From assembly GCA_964578605.1 (NCBI GenBank), contig CAZODO010000015.1, forward strand, positions 13,220 to 77,219: a DNA stretch of 64,000 nt, read 5' to 3'. Source of the DNA: JAXMHN01 sp964578605 (GTDB taxonomy: Bacteria; Verrucomicrobiota; Verrucomicrobiia; Limisphaerales; SIBE01). Position 1 is the first letter of the stretch, and the number at the start of each line of letters is the position of its first letter. Under the pieces are notes generated by a model. That model saw only the letters and a list, made by a program, of their open reading frames with translations, searched no databases and was not told the DNA's origin. Made by a program: the position numbers and the translations under genes. Of the stretch, positions 52,254-61,169 are shown piece after piece.

Positions 52254-52919
52254 ATGAAAAAGTTAAGGCGAGATCGTGGGTTTCGGCAGTGGTCGTTGGC
52301 CATCGTTTGCGCAGGTGCTGTTGCGAGCAGTGTCATCTGCGTGAATGGGCAGCTTTCGATCGATCTAACAGCGTCAACCTTTAACTTGCCTGCAGGAGAT
52401 TCGGCAACCGATCCGATCACTCTCACTTTGAATAATGCCGGTTCGGCGGTCCAAGTGGGAAGCCTCGAGTTCTATGTTGAAACGGATGCTCTGGGACCAA
52501 AAATTGCCTCAGTTGATCTGATCTCAGGGACCATTTGGGACGGAGTCGGACATACGTTATCGGGAACCGCGTCGAACAGTCCTCATTGGCAGGGGTGGAA
52601 CCTTCTGAAGACGGCGGACGGAGTTGGGACCGGGCCGGAAATTCCAGCAGGCGGCAGTTTCATTGCCAGTCTGACCTTCGATACAGTGGGCGTTGCTCCG
52701 GGTAACTATGCGTTTAAGCTCTTTGGAACTTCGTTCGATGGTGGCGTCAACGTTTTCGACAGCAAGTATGTTGCTGACACTGTGGAAGGTGATGACGTTC
52801 CGATCAACATCACCAACGGTAGTTTGACTGTCGTTCCGGAGCCCAATGCCTCTTTGGCGGTGGCGGGGTTGCTGCTGGGTGTGGCGGCGGTTGTGCGCCG
52901 TTGGCGGGCAGCGCGCTAG
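52254..52919 (+). CDS. PEP-CTERM anchored secreted protein
   Basis: A 221-aa exported protein. An N-terminal signal peptide (basic MKKLRRDR then QWSLAIVCAGAVASSVICVN) is followed by a beta-rich cohesin-like region (LTASTFNLPAGDSATDPITL, GSFIASLTFDTVGVAPGNYA). It ends with the sorting signal: VVPEP, a hydrophobic helix (ASLAVAGLLLGVAAVV) and a basic tail RRWRAAR. The signal is recognised by the exosortase encoded at 59382. It is the only clear PEP-CTERM substrate in the window. A terminator follows directly. Confidence 0.9.
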   Translation: MKKLRRDRGFRQWSLAIVCAGAVASSVICVNGQLSIDLTASTFNLPAGDSATDPITLTLNNAGSAVQVGSLEFYVETDALGPKIASVDLISGTIWDGVGHTLSGTASNSPHWQGWNLLKTADGVGTGPEIPAGGSFIASLTFDTVGVAPGNYAFKLFGTSFDGGVNVFDSKYVADTVEGDDVPINITNGSLTVVPEPNASLAVAGLLLGVAAVVRRWRAAR

Positions 52920-52951
52920 CGCATTTGGGTATCATTTCCCTGTTTTTCGCG

Positions 52952-52985
52952 GGCCGCCTTTGAGGCGGCCTCTATTTTAACTTTT
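52952..52985 (+). terminator. Rho-independent terminator after PEP-CTERM gene
   Basis: GGCCGCC (52952-52958), loop TTTGA, GGCGGCC (52964-52970), then a T-rich stretch (TCTATTTTAACTTTTT). The stem is seven G-C pairs. It isolates the PEP-CTERM gene from the following methyltransferase. Confidence 0.8.
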
Positions 52986-52992
52986 TCCGAAG

Positions 52993-53820
52993 TTGCGGTG
53001 CCTCAACCTCGGCTGCGGTCAGCGTTTTCATCCGGACTGGACGAATGTTGATTTTGTTTCGTCCAGTGCGAGTGTTCAGGCGCATGACCTGAACAAAGGA
53101 GTTCCCTTTTCGGACAGCACTTTCGACGTCGTTTACCATTCGCACGTTCTGGAGCATTTTACGCGGGAGCGCGGACGCTTTTTGCTTACGGAGTGCCGCC
53201 GGGTCTTGAGGAGCGGTGGAGTGCTGCGTGTTGCGGTGCCTGACCTGGAACAGATCGCTCGCAAGTATGTGGAAGCTCTGGAGAAAGCATCCGAAGGCCA
53301 GCCCGAATGGGCTCGGCGCCACGAATGGATGGTGTTGGAGCTCTGTGACCAGATCGTTCGCGAAAAGTCAGGCGGCGCGATGCTCGACTTTCTGAGGACC
53401 GCATCGGTGGAAGACGAGGCGTTTGTCGCGCAACGCCTTGGAGGCGAAGCACGACGCATGATCAAGGCCATCCGAAATCCGGCAGAGAACCGGGGGGCCC
53501 CCGCGCCGTCCGGTTTGCCCGCCTGGTTCAGGCGGTGCTCCGAGAAATCTCGTAACATGCTGCTTCGGTATCTTTTAGGGCAGGAAGGCGAGGCTGGGCT
53601 AAGGGTGGCGCAGTTCCGGGCATCCGGCGAGATCCATCGGTGGATGTATGACCGGTTTTCCTTGGGCGTAGCCTTGCGCGACGCGGGATTCCGTGATCCC
53701 GTGAGGCGTGGCGCAGGGGAAAGCCAGATTCCGGGCTGGTCGACCTTCTGCCTGGATACCGAACTGGACGGCGGGATTTACAAGCCGGACTCTCTTTACA
53801 TGGAGGCGGTTAGGCCTTGA
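52993..53820 (+). CDS. Class I SAM-dependent methyltransferase
   Basis: A 275-aa methyltransferase beginning RCLNLGCGQRFHPDWTNVDF (SAM motif I), with PFSDSTFDVVYHSHVLEHF (motif II and the LEH segment) and VLRSGGVLRVAVPDLEQI. The start is TTG 52993, only eight bases after the terminator T-tract and without a visible ribosome site; the protein N-terminus matches the family start, so this start is plausible. Its stop overlaps the TTG start of the GT4. It probably modifies a sugar or lipid-linked intermediate. Confidence 0.82.
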   Translation: MRCLNLGCGQRFHPDWTNVDFVSSSASVQAHDLNKGVPFSDSTFDVVYHSHVLEHFTRERGRFLLTECRRVLRSGGVLRVAVPDLEQIARKYVEALEKASEGQPEWARRHEWMVLELCDQIVREKSGGAMLDFLRTASVEDEAFVAQRLGGEARRMIKAIRNPAENRGAPAPSGLPAWFRRCSEKSRNMLLRYLLGQEGEAGLRVAQFRASGEIHRWMYDRFSLGVALRDAGFRDPVRRGAGESQIPGWSTFCLDTELDGGIYKPDSLYMEAVRP

Positions 53821-55151
53821 AGATTGTCCATGTCAACACATTCGACCTGGTGGGCGGCGCCGCCCGGTCCGCGCATCGCATCCATCAGGGCCTGACACGT
53901 TTGGGCCATGATTCGTCCATGTTTGTGCTCGGATCGGAGAGCCGGGATGCCGGGATCAAGCAGTTTATCCCGCCGGCAGACCTTCTGAGCCGGATCAAGC
54001 GCCGCATCCGCCGGAACAGGATCGAAGCGGCTCTGGCCCCTTATCGCGCTTCTCGTCCCGCGGGATTTGAGCCTTTTGATGACTGCCGCTCGCCTCACGG
54101 GGCTGACATCCTGGACCAAATACCGGAGTGTGACATCCTCCACCTGCACTGGATTAGCGGCGGGTTTGTCGATTATCCGGCGTTCTTCTCCGGCATTTCC
54201 CCCCAGGTGCCGATCGTGTGGACCCTCCATGATATGAACCCGTTCACGGGAGGCTGCCATTACGATTTGGGATGCGGAAAGTTCACTGCGAAATGCGGCC
54301 ATTGCCCGCAACTCGGGTCTCGGGATGCTAACGATCTCTCCCGCCGCGTCTGGGAAGCGAAAGGAGCGGCGTTTGCCTCGATCGCGTCGCCGCGCCTTCA
54401 TATCGTCACACCAAGCCGGTGGTTGGCCCACGAGGTGGAGCGAAGCAGCTTGTGGCAGCGATTCTCGCTCTCCGTCATCCCCTACGGGCTGGATCTTGAA
54501 CTGTTCGCTCCGAAGAACCGCGCGCACGCCCGGGAAATCCTCGGCCTGCCCCTGGAGGCCAAGATCATTCTCTTTCTGGCCGATGGGGTGGACAACCGGC
54601 GCAAAGGATTCGCGCTCCTTGTCGAAGCCCTTTCAGGGTTCCAAAACACCCAGGATCTCATGCTCCTGTCCGTCGGCAACGGCCGGGCGGATTGGCCGCT
54701 CCGGTTGCGACGGGTCCACTTGGGCGCCTTGTCTCAGGACCGGTTCCTTTCGGCCGTTTATAGCGCTGCGGATCTTTTCGTGATCCCGTCGCTCCAGGAT
54801 AATCTCCCGAACACCGTGCTGGAGTCGATGGCTTGCGGAACGCCAGTGATCGGGTTTGCGGTCGGCGGGATTCCTGACATGGTGCGGCCGGGCGTGAGCG
54901 GCGTCCTGGTCGAGCCAGAGAACGTGGCAGGCTTGCGCGGGGCCATCCAGGACTTGCTGAACGACCCTGGCCTGCTGGGGCAGATGTCTGTGCAGTGCCG
55001 TCGCATTGCCGAGGAGGAGTACGACCTGGAGTTGCAGGCTCGCCGGTACGAAGAGCTTTACACGGGCCTTCTGGCCAAACGAACCCCTGGAGCAGGCGAA
55101 GTCAAAGGGCCGGCGTCTCCCGAACCGCTTGGACTGGCGAGAAACGCATAG
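53817..55151 (+). CDS. Glycosyltransferase family 4
   Basis: A 444-aa GT-B enzyme of the WcaC/WbaZ-like group: VNTFDLVGGAARSAHRIHQG at the N-terminus, PIVWTLHDMNPFTGGCHYDL with the Cys-rich segment CGKFTAKCGHCPQLG typical of this subgroup, and the donor-site PSLQDNLPNTVLESMACGTP with its conserved Glu. The TTG start at 53817 overlaps the methyltransferase stop (TTGA). Donor unknown. Confidence 0.9.
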   Translation: MKIVHVNTFDLVGGAARSAHRIHQGLTRLGHDSSMFVLGSESRDAGIKQFIPPADLLSRIKRRIRRNRIEAALAPYRASRPAGFEPFDDCRSPHGADILDQIPECDILHLHWISGGFVDYPAFFSGISPQVPIVWTLHDMNPFTGGCHYDLGCGKFTAKCGHCPQLGSRDANDLSRRVWEAKGAAFASIASPRLHIVTPSRWLAHEVERSSLWQRFSLSVIPYGLDLELFAPKNRAHAREILGLPLEAKIILFLADGVDNRRKGFALLVEALSGFQNTQDLMLLSVGNGRADWPLRLRRVHLGALSQDRFLSAVYSAADLFVIPSLQDNLPNTVLESMACGTPVIGFAVGGIPDMVRPGVSGVLVEPENVAGLRGAIQDLLNDPGLLGQMSVQCRRIAEEEYDLELQARRYEELYTGLLAKRTPGAGEVKGPASPEPLGLARNA

Positions 55152-55163
55152 CCAAAGGTTGCC

Positions 55164-56147
55164 ATGGGATGCGTACGGCTTGACCAACTTCCCGCGCCGG
55201 AGCCGGGGCGAAGCGGATGGCCTTGGACAGAAGAAATGGGGCGGGCCCCTGCCGAGGCCCAGGGGGGCGGGCCCTGGCCCCGAATCAGCATCGTCACTCC
55301 CAGTTTCAACCAGGGCCAGTACCTCGAGGAAACCATCCGGTCGGTGCTCTTACAGGGGTACCCGGACCTGGAGTTCTTCGTGATGGACGGCGGCAGCACG
55401 GACGATTCCGTCGCGATCCTCCGCAAGTACGAACCTTGGCTGACCGGCTGGGTGAGCGAGCGCGATCAAGGCCAGTCCGATGCCATCAACAAAGGCTTCT
55501 CGCGATGCACCGGCGAATGGTTCAACTGGATATGCAGCGATGATCTCCTGCAGCCGGGAGCCCTTCACACCGTGGCCAGGCGGGTTCGTGAGGGCGGCTC
55601 TGATGTCGTCGCAGGTCACTGCTATTGCCTTTTCGAAGGGGCGCCCGAGAAGAGCGGGGTGCAACCCTGCCGGGGAGAGAGGTTCGATCGCAACCCCTAC
55701 GCGTTCGCGGTATGGCAGCCGAGCTGCTTTTTCCGCCGTGCACTGGTGGCCCGGCCGGATTTGGTGCGGAGGGATATGCACTGGTGCATGGACCGGGAGC
55801 TATGGTGTTACCTCCAGTCGCGCGGCGCCCGATGGAACTGGTGCTCCGACGTCCTGAGTGTCAACCGGTTCACCGGTGTGAACAAAAGCGTGCTTGGGAG
55901 AGAGAAGATCCTGGACGAACTGGATACGATCTATCGCGCTTACGTTCGGGAACGGGTTCCCTTGACGTTTTGGCTTCGGCATCTTTGGCTGCCGCTGATT
56001 CGGGCTCACCGGGACGCCCGGTTTCGGGCCGGACGCGCGCTGAGCCGAATCATTTCGAGGGGGACATCGGCTTTCCTTCACACCGTTTACTCGCGGGACC
56101 GAGTTCGGGTGCTGCAGGAAGAGTATTACATGTACGGGATGTGGTAA
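55164..56147 (+). CDS. Glycosyltransferase family 2
   Basis: A 327-aa GT2 with RISIVTPSFNQGQYLEETIR, FVMDGGSTDDSVAIL, WVSERDQGQSDAINKGFSRC and the metal site NWICSDDLLQPGALH. This matches the WcaE/SpsA-like group common in capsule loci. The N-terminal 30 residues are Gly/Pro-rich; a start at a later in-frame ATG (near 55236) is possible. Repeat element E follows. Confidence 0.88.
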   Translation: MGCVRLDQLPAPEPGRSGWPWTEEMGRAPAEAQGGGPWPRISIVTPSFNQGQYLEETIRSVLLQGYPDLEFFVMDGGSTDDSVAILRKYEPWLTGWVSERDQGQSDAINKGFSRCTGEWFNWICSDDLLQPGALHTVARRVREGGSDVVAGHCYCLFEGAPEKSGVQPCRGERFDRNPYAFAVWQPSCFFRRALVARPDLVRRDMHWCMDRELWCYLQSRGARWNWCSDVLSVNRFTGVNKSVLGREKILDELDTIYRAYVRERVPLTFWLRHLWLPLIRAHRDARFRAGRALSRIISRGTSAFLHTVYSRDRVRVLQEEYYMYGMW

Positions 56148-56184
56148 GGGGATGGAGCCAGGGTGAACCCGGTTTTCCGCTAAG

Positions 56185-56265
56185 GTATAACATAGTATCC
56201 GATAATGTTTAACTATCGCATGTTAGTTAAATCATAGTATGGTCATAGTTAAACCATAGTGGAAA
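56185..56265. repeat. 11-bp inverted-arm intergenic element E
   Basis: Left units GTATAACATAG, TATCCGATAAT and GTTTAACTATC (56185-56217); centre GCAT (56218-56221); right units GTTAGTTAAAT, CATAGTATGGT, CATAGTTAAAC and CATAGTGGAAA (56222-56265). The innermost left unit is the reverse complement of CATAGTTAAAC at 10 of 11 positions. It lies in the 224-base gap between a GT2 and a GT4. Confidence 0.78.
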
Positions 56266-56371
56266 AACAGAAGCGCTAGCCCAAGAGCAGGGTCGGTGTC
56301 TGGGTTCTTCCGATGCCTCATTCCCTTGATTCGGTGCCCGTTCCAGTCTCAACCCGCGCTTTTTACCCGTC

Positions 56372-57625
56372 ATGACCGCACCGTCAGCCATGCCAAATCC
56401 ACGAAGCTCTTTTCGGATTGCGTTTGTCTCCACCATGAACGGCTGCCCCTGGGGAGCCAGCGAGGAACTGTGGAGCCAGGCAGCCCTGCGCATGGCGCAG
56501 CTCGGACACCGGGTCCATGCCTCGGTCTACCGATGGCCCACGCGTCCGGACCGCATCACGGAATTGGAGAGCAAAGGGGTGCGTCTGGCGTTCCGCCCGC
56601 TCCAGCGTGGCGCGTTCAAGCGGCTGGGCTCGCGATCCTTGCGATGGCTGTTTCCCGGCGCGTTGGACGTCCCGGATCTCCTTTGGCTGAAGCGAGCCAA
56701 GCCCGACTTGGTCGTGATTTCAAAAGGGGGGCCTTGGGATGGAGTGCCCTGGATGCTGGCCTGCCGCCAAATGAGCATCCCGTACTGCCCGATTGTGCAG
56801 GCGCACAGCGAGATCTGGTGGCCGCTGGACGAGGAACTCGAGAGCTTCCGGGCGAGCTACCGGGATGCGCTGCTGCCAGTCTTTGTTTCGCATAACAACA
56901 GGCGGCTGCTGGAATCCCAGTGCGGGCTGCGCTTGGAACGTGCCCGGGTCATGTTCGTCCCGCTCAACTTGCGTTCCCGCGACGAAGTTCCATGGCCCGA
57001 CGATTCGGGGACAACCCAGATTGCGTGCGTGGGGCGTTTGGAGCCGCGCGCCAAAGGCCAGGATCTGATCTTTCAAGTTCTGGCCCAGTCGAAATGGCGA
57101 GAGCGCCCGATGTGCGTGAACCTCTTCGGCAAAGGAGGCAGCGAACAATCGTTGCGCGCCCTGGCTGCCGAGCTGCAGCTGATGTCCGTTCGCTTCCAAG
57201 GGCACCTTCCGGACCCCCGGCAGATCTGGGCGACGAATCACGCGCTGATCCTCCCTTCGCGTTTTGAAGGACTGCCGCTGGCCATCGAAGAGGCGATGCT
57301 CTGCGGGCGTCCCGTGATCACGACGGACGTCGCCGGCAACGCGGAGCTTGTCCGCGATGGCGTCAACGGATTTGTCGCGGCGGCACCGGCAGCAAGCCTC
57401 CTGGACGAAGCCCTCGAAAGAGCTTGGCAGCGGAGGAAGGAATGGCAGGAACTCGGCCGGCAAGCGCGCCGCGATGTCCTGGCGGTGGTGCCGGAGGACC
57501 CGGTGGAGGAGTTTGTGCGCGCGGTGCTTTCGCTGGCTGCCGGGCAAGGCGTTCCCGGCGGTTCCGATCCGGGCGATTGCGCAGTGCGGGAAACGGCAGG
57601 CGCGATGGCCGGGCGCCGCTCCTGA
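56372..57625 (+). CDS. Glycosyltransferase family 4
   Basis: A 417-aa GT-B protein: FRIAFVSTMNGCPWGASEEL opens the acceptor domain, IACVGRLEPRAKGQDLIFQV starts the donor domain, and PSRFEGLPLAIEEAMLCGRP holds the conserved Glu. ATG 56372 has a second in-frame ATG six codons later. Its stop directly precedes the next ATG, so the pair is coupled. Confidence 0.9.
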   Translation: MTAPSAMPNPRSSFRIAFVSTMNGCPWGASEELWSQAALRMAQLGHRVHASVYRWPTRPDRITELESKGVRLAFRPLQRGAFKRLGSRSLRWLFPGALDVPDLLWLKRAKPDLVVISKGGPWDGVPWMLACRQMSIPYCPIVQAHSEIWWPLDEELESFRASYRDALLPVFVSHNNRRLLESQCGLRLERARVMFVPLNLRSRDEVPWPDDSGTTQIACVGRLEPRAKGQDLIFQVLAQSKWRERPMCVNLFGKGGSEQSLRALAAELQLMSVRFQGHLPDPRQIWATNHALILPSRFEGLPLAIEEAMLCGRPVITTDVAGNAELVRDGVNGFVAAAPAASLLDEALERAWQRRKEWQELGRQARRDVLAVVPEDPVEEFVRAVLSLAAGQGVPGGSDPGDCAVRETAGAMAGRRS

Positions 57626-58561
57626 ATGAGAGTCTCGGTCATTATTGGAACACGCAACCGGGCCGCGCACCTCGCCGGCACGCTCGGGGCGTTCCGCGGG
57701 CTGGCGGTGCCGGACGGTTTGGAGGCGGCGCTGGTCATCGTGGACAACGCGTCCACCGACGATACAGTGGCCGTGGTGCGTTCGTTTGAGCATCCGAGAC
57801 TGCCGGTGCGCTGCGTCTTGGAACCCCGGCGCGGGCAGAGCCAGGCCCGGAATCGCGGTCTCCGGGAAACGGCCGGGGAGATCGTTCTGTTGACCGATGA
57901 TGACGTGCGGGTTCCTTCGGATTGGCTGGCCGGGATGTGCGAACCCTTTCTGCAACGGAAGGCGAATCTGGTGGCGGGCGGAGTCCGGATCGCGCCGCAC
58001 CTGGTTCGCAGCTGGATGACGCTGCGGCACCGGTCTTACCTGGCGGCCACGGATTGGCTGGATCCCCAGGCGCCGCACAGCGCGGTGGGCGCCAATATCG
58101 CCTTCTCGCGGGATCTCCTGCAGCGCGTGGCCGGGTTCGATCCTGAGCTGGGTCCCGGCAGGCTGGGATTCGGGGAGGAGGAACTCTTTTGTGCGCAATT
58201 GGTGAAGGCCGGAATCCCTATTTACGGACGACTGGATGTGGCAGTGGAGCATCACTTCGATCCGTCGAGGCTCAAGCGCGCCTCCTGGCTCGAGACCGCG
58301 GAGCGCCGGGGCCGGGTCAATGCCTACATCACGTACCATTGGCATAACCGCGATTACCGACTCGCCAGGCTGCGCCTTGCCCTTGCCGTTGCCAAGCTGG
58401 CCGCGCATCGAGCGCTCTCGGGCAAACCGCCGGAGGAAGGATGTGGCGAGCGGGAAATGCAGTTGCTTTACCAGATCGGTGAGTTAAAGCAGTATCAGAT
58501 CGAGCGCCATCGGCCGCGCAATTATGAACGGCACGGCCTGGTGAAAAGGGGGCCTGGGTAG
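57626..58561 (+). CDS. Glycosyltransferase family 2
   Basis: A 311-aa GT2 with VSVIIGTRNRAAHLAGTLGA, VIVDNASTDDTVAVV, GQSQARNRGLRETAG and the metal-binding VLLTDDDVRVPSDW, then SRDLLQRVAGFDPELGPG and GFGEEELFCAQLVKAG. It follows the GT4 with no gap. The acceptor is unknown. Confidence 0.9.
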   Translation: MRVSVIIGTRNRAAHLAGTLGAFRGLAVPDGLEAALVIVDNASTDDTVAVVRSFEHPRLPVRCVLEPRRGQSQARNRGLRETAGEIVLLTDDDVRVPSDWLAGMCEPFLQRKANLVAGGVRIAPHLVRSWMTLRHRSYLAATDWLDPQAPHSAVGANIAFSRDLLQRVAGFDPELGPGRLGFGEEELFCAQLVKAGIPIYGRLDVAVEHHFDPSRLKRASWLETAERRGRVNAYITYHWHNRDYRLARLRLALAVAKLAAHRALSGKPPEEGCGEREMQLLYQIGELKQYQIERHRPRNYERHGLVKRGPG

Positions 58562-58608
58562 ACTCTCACGCGCCGATCGGCCGCGGTTCGGTTCTGGGTC
58601 GAACACAT

Positions 58609-59343
58609 ATGAATGCTGCTGCAAAAAGGGCGGATTGGCGGGCGCTGGTCGCGAAAAAACCGGGAATTCACGCTTTTCCACCCGGGCAGTTCTCGTTTTT
58701 CGCCTTGCCGGACGATGTCCTGGAGTATCTTGCCGATCATAGCGGCGAACACACGGCGACGCTCGAAACGGGACTTGGAGCCAGCACCATCGTGTTTGCC
58801 GCGGTGGGCAGCAGGCATATCTGCATTGCGCCGGTCACGGAGGAAATCGCGCGGGTGACCGCGTTCTGCCTCGAGAATGGCGTGGCAGTCGATGCGATCA
58901 ACTTCGTTGCGGATTACTCGGAACTGGCGCTGCCCCGATTGAACCTGCCTGAGCTGGATTTGGTTCTCATCGACGGCCGGCATGGTTTTCCGGCCCCGAT
59001 GGTGGACTGGTTCTACACGGCCAAGCACCTCAAGGTCGGGGGCCGACTGATCGTGGACGACATGAACTTGTGGCCGGTGCAATTGCTGGTCGAGTACCTG
59101 TCCAGCTCCGAAGCGTGGCGGGTCGAACGCGCGTTTTCGCGGACCATCGCTTACGTCCGCGTCGCCTCCCTGGACGAACAAGCTGAATGGATCTACCAGA
59201 AGAACGTGCAGGCAAAAACGACGCAGCTCCAGGTGCGGTTGCAGCGAGAACACGATTTCGGAAAGCTCCGGGAGCTGGCACGTTCCGGCCGAGTGGACCT
59301 GCTCGTCTCCAAGGCGGTCCGGCGTCTTTTTGCAAAGAGCTGA
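58609..59343 (+). CDS. Class I SAM methyltransferase (Methyltransf_24-like)
   Basis: A 244-aa protein with the SAM site TLETGLGASTIVFAAVGS, ICIAPVTEEIARVTAFCL in place of motif II, and LDLVLIDGRHGFPAPMVDWF plus VGGRLIVDDMNLWPVQLLVE, which carry the acidic metal/catalytic region of the Methyltransf_24 type. It lies directly before the exosortase gene. It may O-methylate a sugar in the finished glycan; the substrate is not known. Confidence 0.8.
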   Translation: MNAAAKRADWRALVAKKPGIHAFPPGQFSFFALPDDVLEYLADHSGEHTATLETGLGASTIVFAAVGSRHICIAPVTEEIARVTAFCLENGVAVDAINFVADYSELALPRLNLPELDLVLIDGRHGFPAPMVDWFYTAKHLKVGGRLIVDDMNLWPVQLLVEYLSSSEAWRVERAFSRTIAYVRVASLDEQAEWIYQKNVQAKTTQLQVRLQREHDFGKLRELARSGRVDLLVSKAVRRLFAKS

Positions 59344-59381
59344 CCGGGGCTTCGGGGGCCGCTTGGAGTCTCCAGTTGCGA

Positions 59382-60401
59382 GTGGCGGTGAAGCGACAAG
59401 ATCAGAATGCGGGGAGCAGCGGCGGCTCCGGTGGAGGGCTGTCGTGGGGCAACCGGCCGGACCGAAGGGCGGTGTTGTCCATGCTGGGCATTGTGCTCGG
59501 TCTTCTGGTGATTGCGTTCAACCGGCCGCTTCTGGAGCTCGTGCGGTTTGCGCTGAACAGCGACTTGTACTCGCACATCCTGCTGGTCCCGTTCTTGTCG
59601 TTCTATCTGGTCTTTCTTCGGAAGAGCGAACTGGCCAGGAGCGCGTTTGAAAACGGGCGGGTCGGGGCTTTCGCGATGGCGGCATTGGGAATCGTGCCGC
59701 TGGTCGCATGGTGGGGGCTGGCGCGCGAATCGGAGGGACTGGCTTCGGCGCAAGACGCGCTTTTCTTATCCACCTCCTCGTTTCTGCTCCTTGGGATCGC
59801 GGCGGGACTTTGGTTTCTCGGGCGCAAATGGATGTCACGGATCGCCCTGCCGCTGGTCGTCCTGATGTTCACCGCGCCGTTTCCCACGGCCCTCGAACGC
59901 GGCATCGAGGTGTTCTTTCAACACGCGTCGGCCGAATCGGCATCCGTTCTCTTCCAGCTCTCGCAGACCCCCCTTGTGCGCGAGAGTCTGTTTTTCCATC
60001 TGCCGCACATCACGTTGGAGGTCGCGCGCGAGTGCAGCGGCATTCGGTCGAGCCTTGTCCTGTTCATCACCAGCCTGGTCGCGGGTGCGCTATTCTTGCG
60101 GAGCCCGTGGCGGCGGGCGGTTCTTGCGGCGGCGGTGATTCCGCTGGCCATTCTTCGGAATGCGTTTCGGATCTTCACGATCGGGATGCTGTGTGTGCAT
60201 GTGGACCCGGCGATGATTCACTCGTGGGTGCACGTGAGGGGCGGTCCTTTATTCTTCCTGCTGTCGCTGGTCCCGTTCTTTGCGTTGCTGGTGTGGTTGC
60301 GTGCCTCTGAAAAGGGTGGGATAATGTCGCTGGAATCGGCACGACGGACCGGGCTGCAGCCTGCACCCGGTGGCCAAGCGGAGTCTGATATCGTTCGTTA
60401 A
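59382..60401 (+). CDS. Exosortase (PEP-CTERM transpeptidase)
   Basis: A polytopic membrane cysteine protease/transpeptidase that cleaves PEP-CTERM signals at the inner membrane. About eight hydrophobic helices are visible. The catalytic triad region is present: Cys in VARECSGIRSSLVLF near residue 215, Arg in LRNAFRIFTIGML and His in HSWVHVRGGPLFFLLSL. The start is uncertain: GTG 59382 is used here, with TTG 59376, GTG 59388 and ATG 59481 also in frame; the ORF start at 59187 lies inside the upstream gene. It lies before a Wza-type gene and 6.5 kb after its likely substrate. Confidence 0.9.
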   Translation: MAVKRQDQNAGSSGGSGGGLSWGNRPDRRAVLSMLGIVLGLLVIAFNRPLLELVRFALNSDLYSHILLVPFLSFYLVFLRKSELARSAFENGRVGAFAMAALGIVPLVAWWGLARESEGLASAQDALFLSTSSFLLLGIAAGLWFLGRKWMSRIALPLVVLMFTAPFPTALERGIEVFFQHASAESASVLFQLSQTPLVRESLFFHLPHITLEVARECSGIRSSLVLFITSLVAGALFLRSPWRRAVLAAAVIPLAILRNAFRIFTIGMLCVHVDPAMIHSWVHVRGGPLFFLLSLVPFFALLVWLRASEKGGIMSLESARRTGLQPAPGGQAESDIVR

Positions 60402-60414
60402 GAGGGGTTTACAG

Positions 60415-60436
60415 GTCTTCCACAATTGTGGAAGAC
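60415..60436. promoter_or_regulatory. 22-bp perfect palindrome upstream of export gene
   Basis: Half-site GTCTTCCACAA (60415-60425) is followed without spacer by its exact reverse complement (60426-60436). It lies in the 103-base gap before the Wza-type gene, about 70 bases from ATG 60505. No T-tract follows, so an operator for a dimeric regulator fits better than a terminator. Confidence 0.65.
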
Positions 60437-60504
60437 TGATTTCGTTGAAGAAAGCTTGGCGAACGCAGAGCCGTTGATTACAAAGCAGCAGTAGTAAATC
60501 ACCT

Positions 60505-61158
60505 ATGAGACAGTTAGACCGAAGCTCTCTTCACCTGGGATACCTTTGGAGCCAAAAGGCTCTGGTTCTCGTCGCCCTGGCTGCCTTGTGCTGCACGGTG
60601 TGGGTGGGGTGCAAAACCCCCTCCAGTCAACCGCCGCTGGGACAGAGCGTGGTGACCGGCCCTTCCGCACCGACGAAGATTCATTCGGGAGACGTGCTTC
60701 AGATCTCCTTCCCGGGCGCTCCTCAGATGAACACGACGGAGCGCGTGCGCCTGGATGGCAAAATCGTGATGCCGCTGGTCGGCGAAATCGTCGCTGCAGA
60801 GAAGACTCCGTCTGAGCTGCAAGAGGATATCGTCCGGCTTTATGATACCCAGTTGGAGGTGAAGGAGGTGGTCGTGATCGTCGCCTCGACCTCGGCTTCG
60901 ATCTTCGTGACCGGAGCCGTCGCGAAGCCGGGAAGGATCTCCATGGAGCGGCCGATGACCGTGCTGGACGCAATTATGGAAGCTGGCGGGTTCGATCCGA
61001 AACGGGCGAATGTCAAGAAGGTTGCGGTGATCCGCCAGGTCCAGGGCCGCTATTCCCGGCACGAGATGAACCTCCGGCCTGTCCTGAATGGCACGGACGT
61101 CCGGCCGTTCTGGCTGCAGCCCTTTGATACGGTCTACGTTCCCGAGAGGATCTTCTGA
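60505..61158 (+). CDS. Polysaccharide export protein (Wza-like, short)
   Basis: A 217-aa outer-membrane export protein. A signal segment LVLVALAALCCTVWVGC has a lipobox-like Cys at about residue 36. The Poly_export domain follows (IHSGDVLQISFPGAPQMN, VRLDGKIVMPLVGEIVAAEK) and one SLBB domain (ASIFVTGAVAKPGRISMERP, VLDAIMEAGGFDPKRANVKK). It is shorter than Wza (about 380 aa), as in exosortase-locus EpsE-type export proteins. It would form the outer-membrane exit for the polymer controlled by the Wzz-type protein at 4693. Confidence 0.9.
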   Translation: MRQLDRSSLHLGYLWSQKALVLVALAALCCTVWVGCKTPSSQPPLGQSVVTGPSAPTKIHSGDVLQISFPGAPQMNTTERVRLDGKIVMPLVGEIVAAEKTPSELQEDIVRLYDTQLEVKEVVVIVASTSASIFVTGAVAKPGRISMERPMTVLDAIMEAGGFDPKRANVKKVAVIRQVQGRYSRHEMNLRPVLNGTDVRPFWLQPFDTVYVPERIF

Positions 61159-61169
61159 AACCCGGAAGG

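Noticed and set aside
60458..60475. Sigma-54 -24/-12 promoter before the Wza-type gene
   Set aside because: GG and GC dinucleotides have the right spacing but the -12 element does not match TTGC, so the match is no better than chance.
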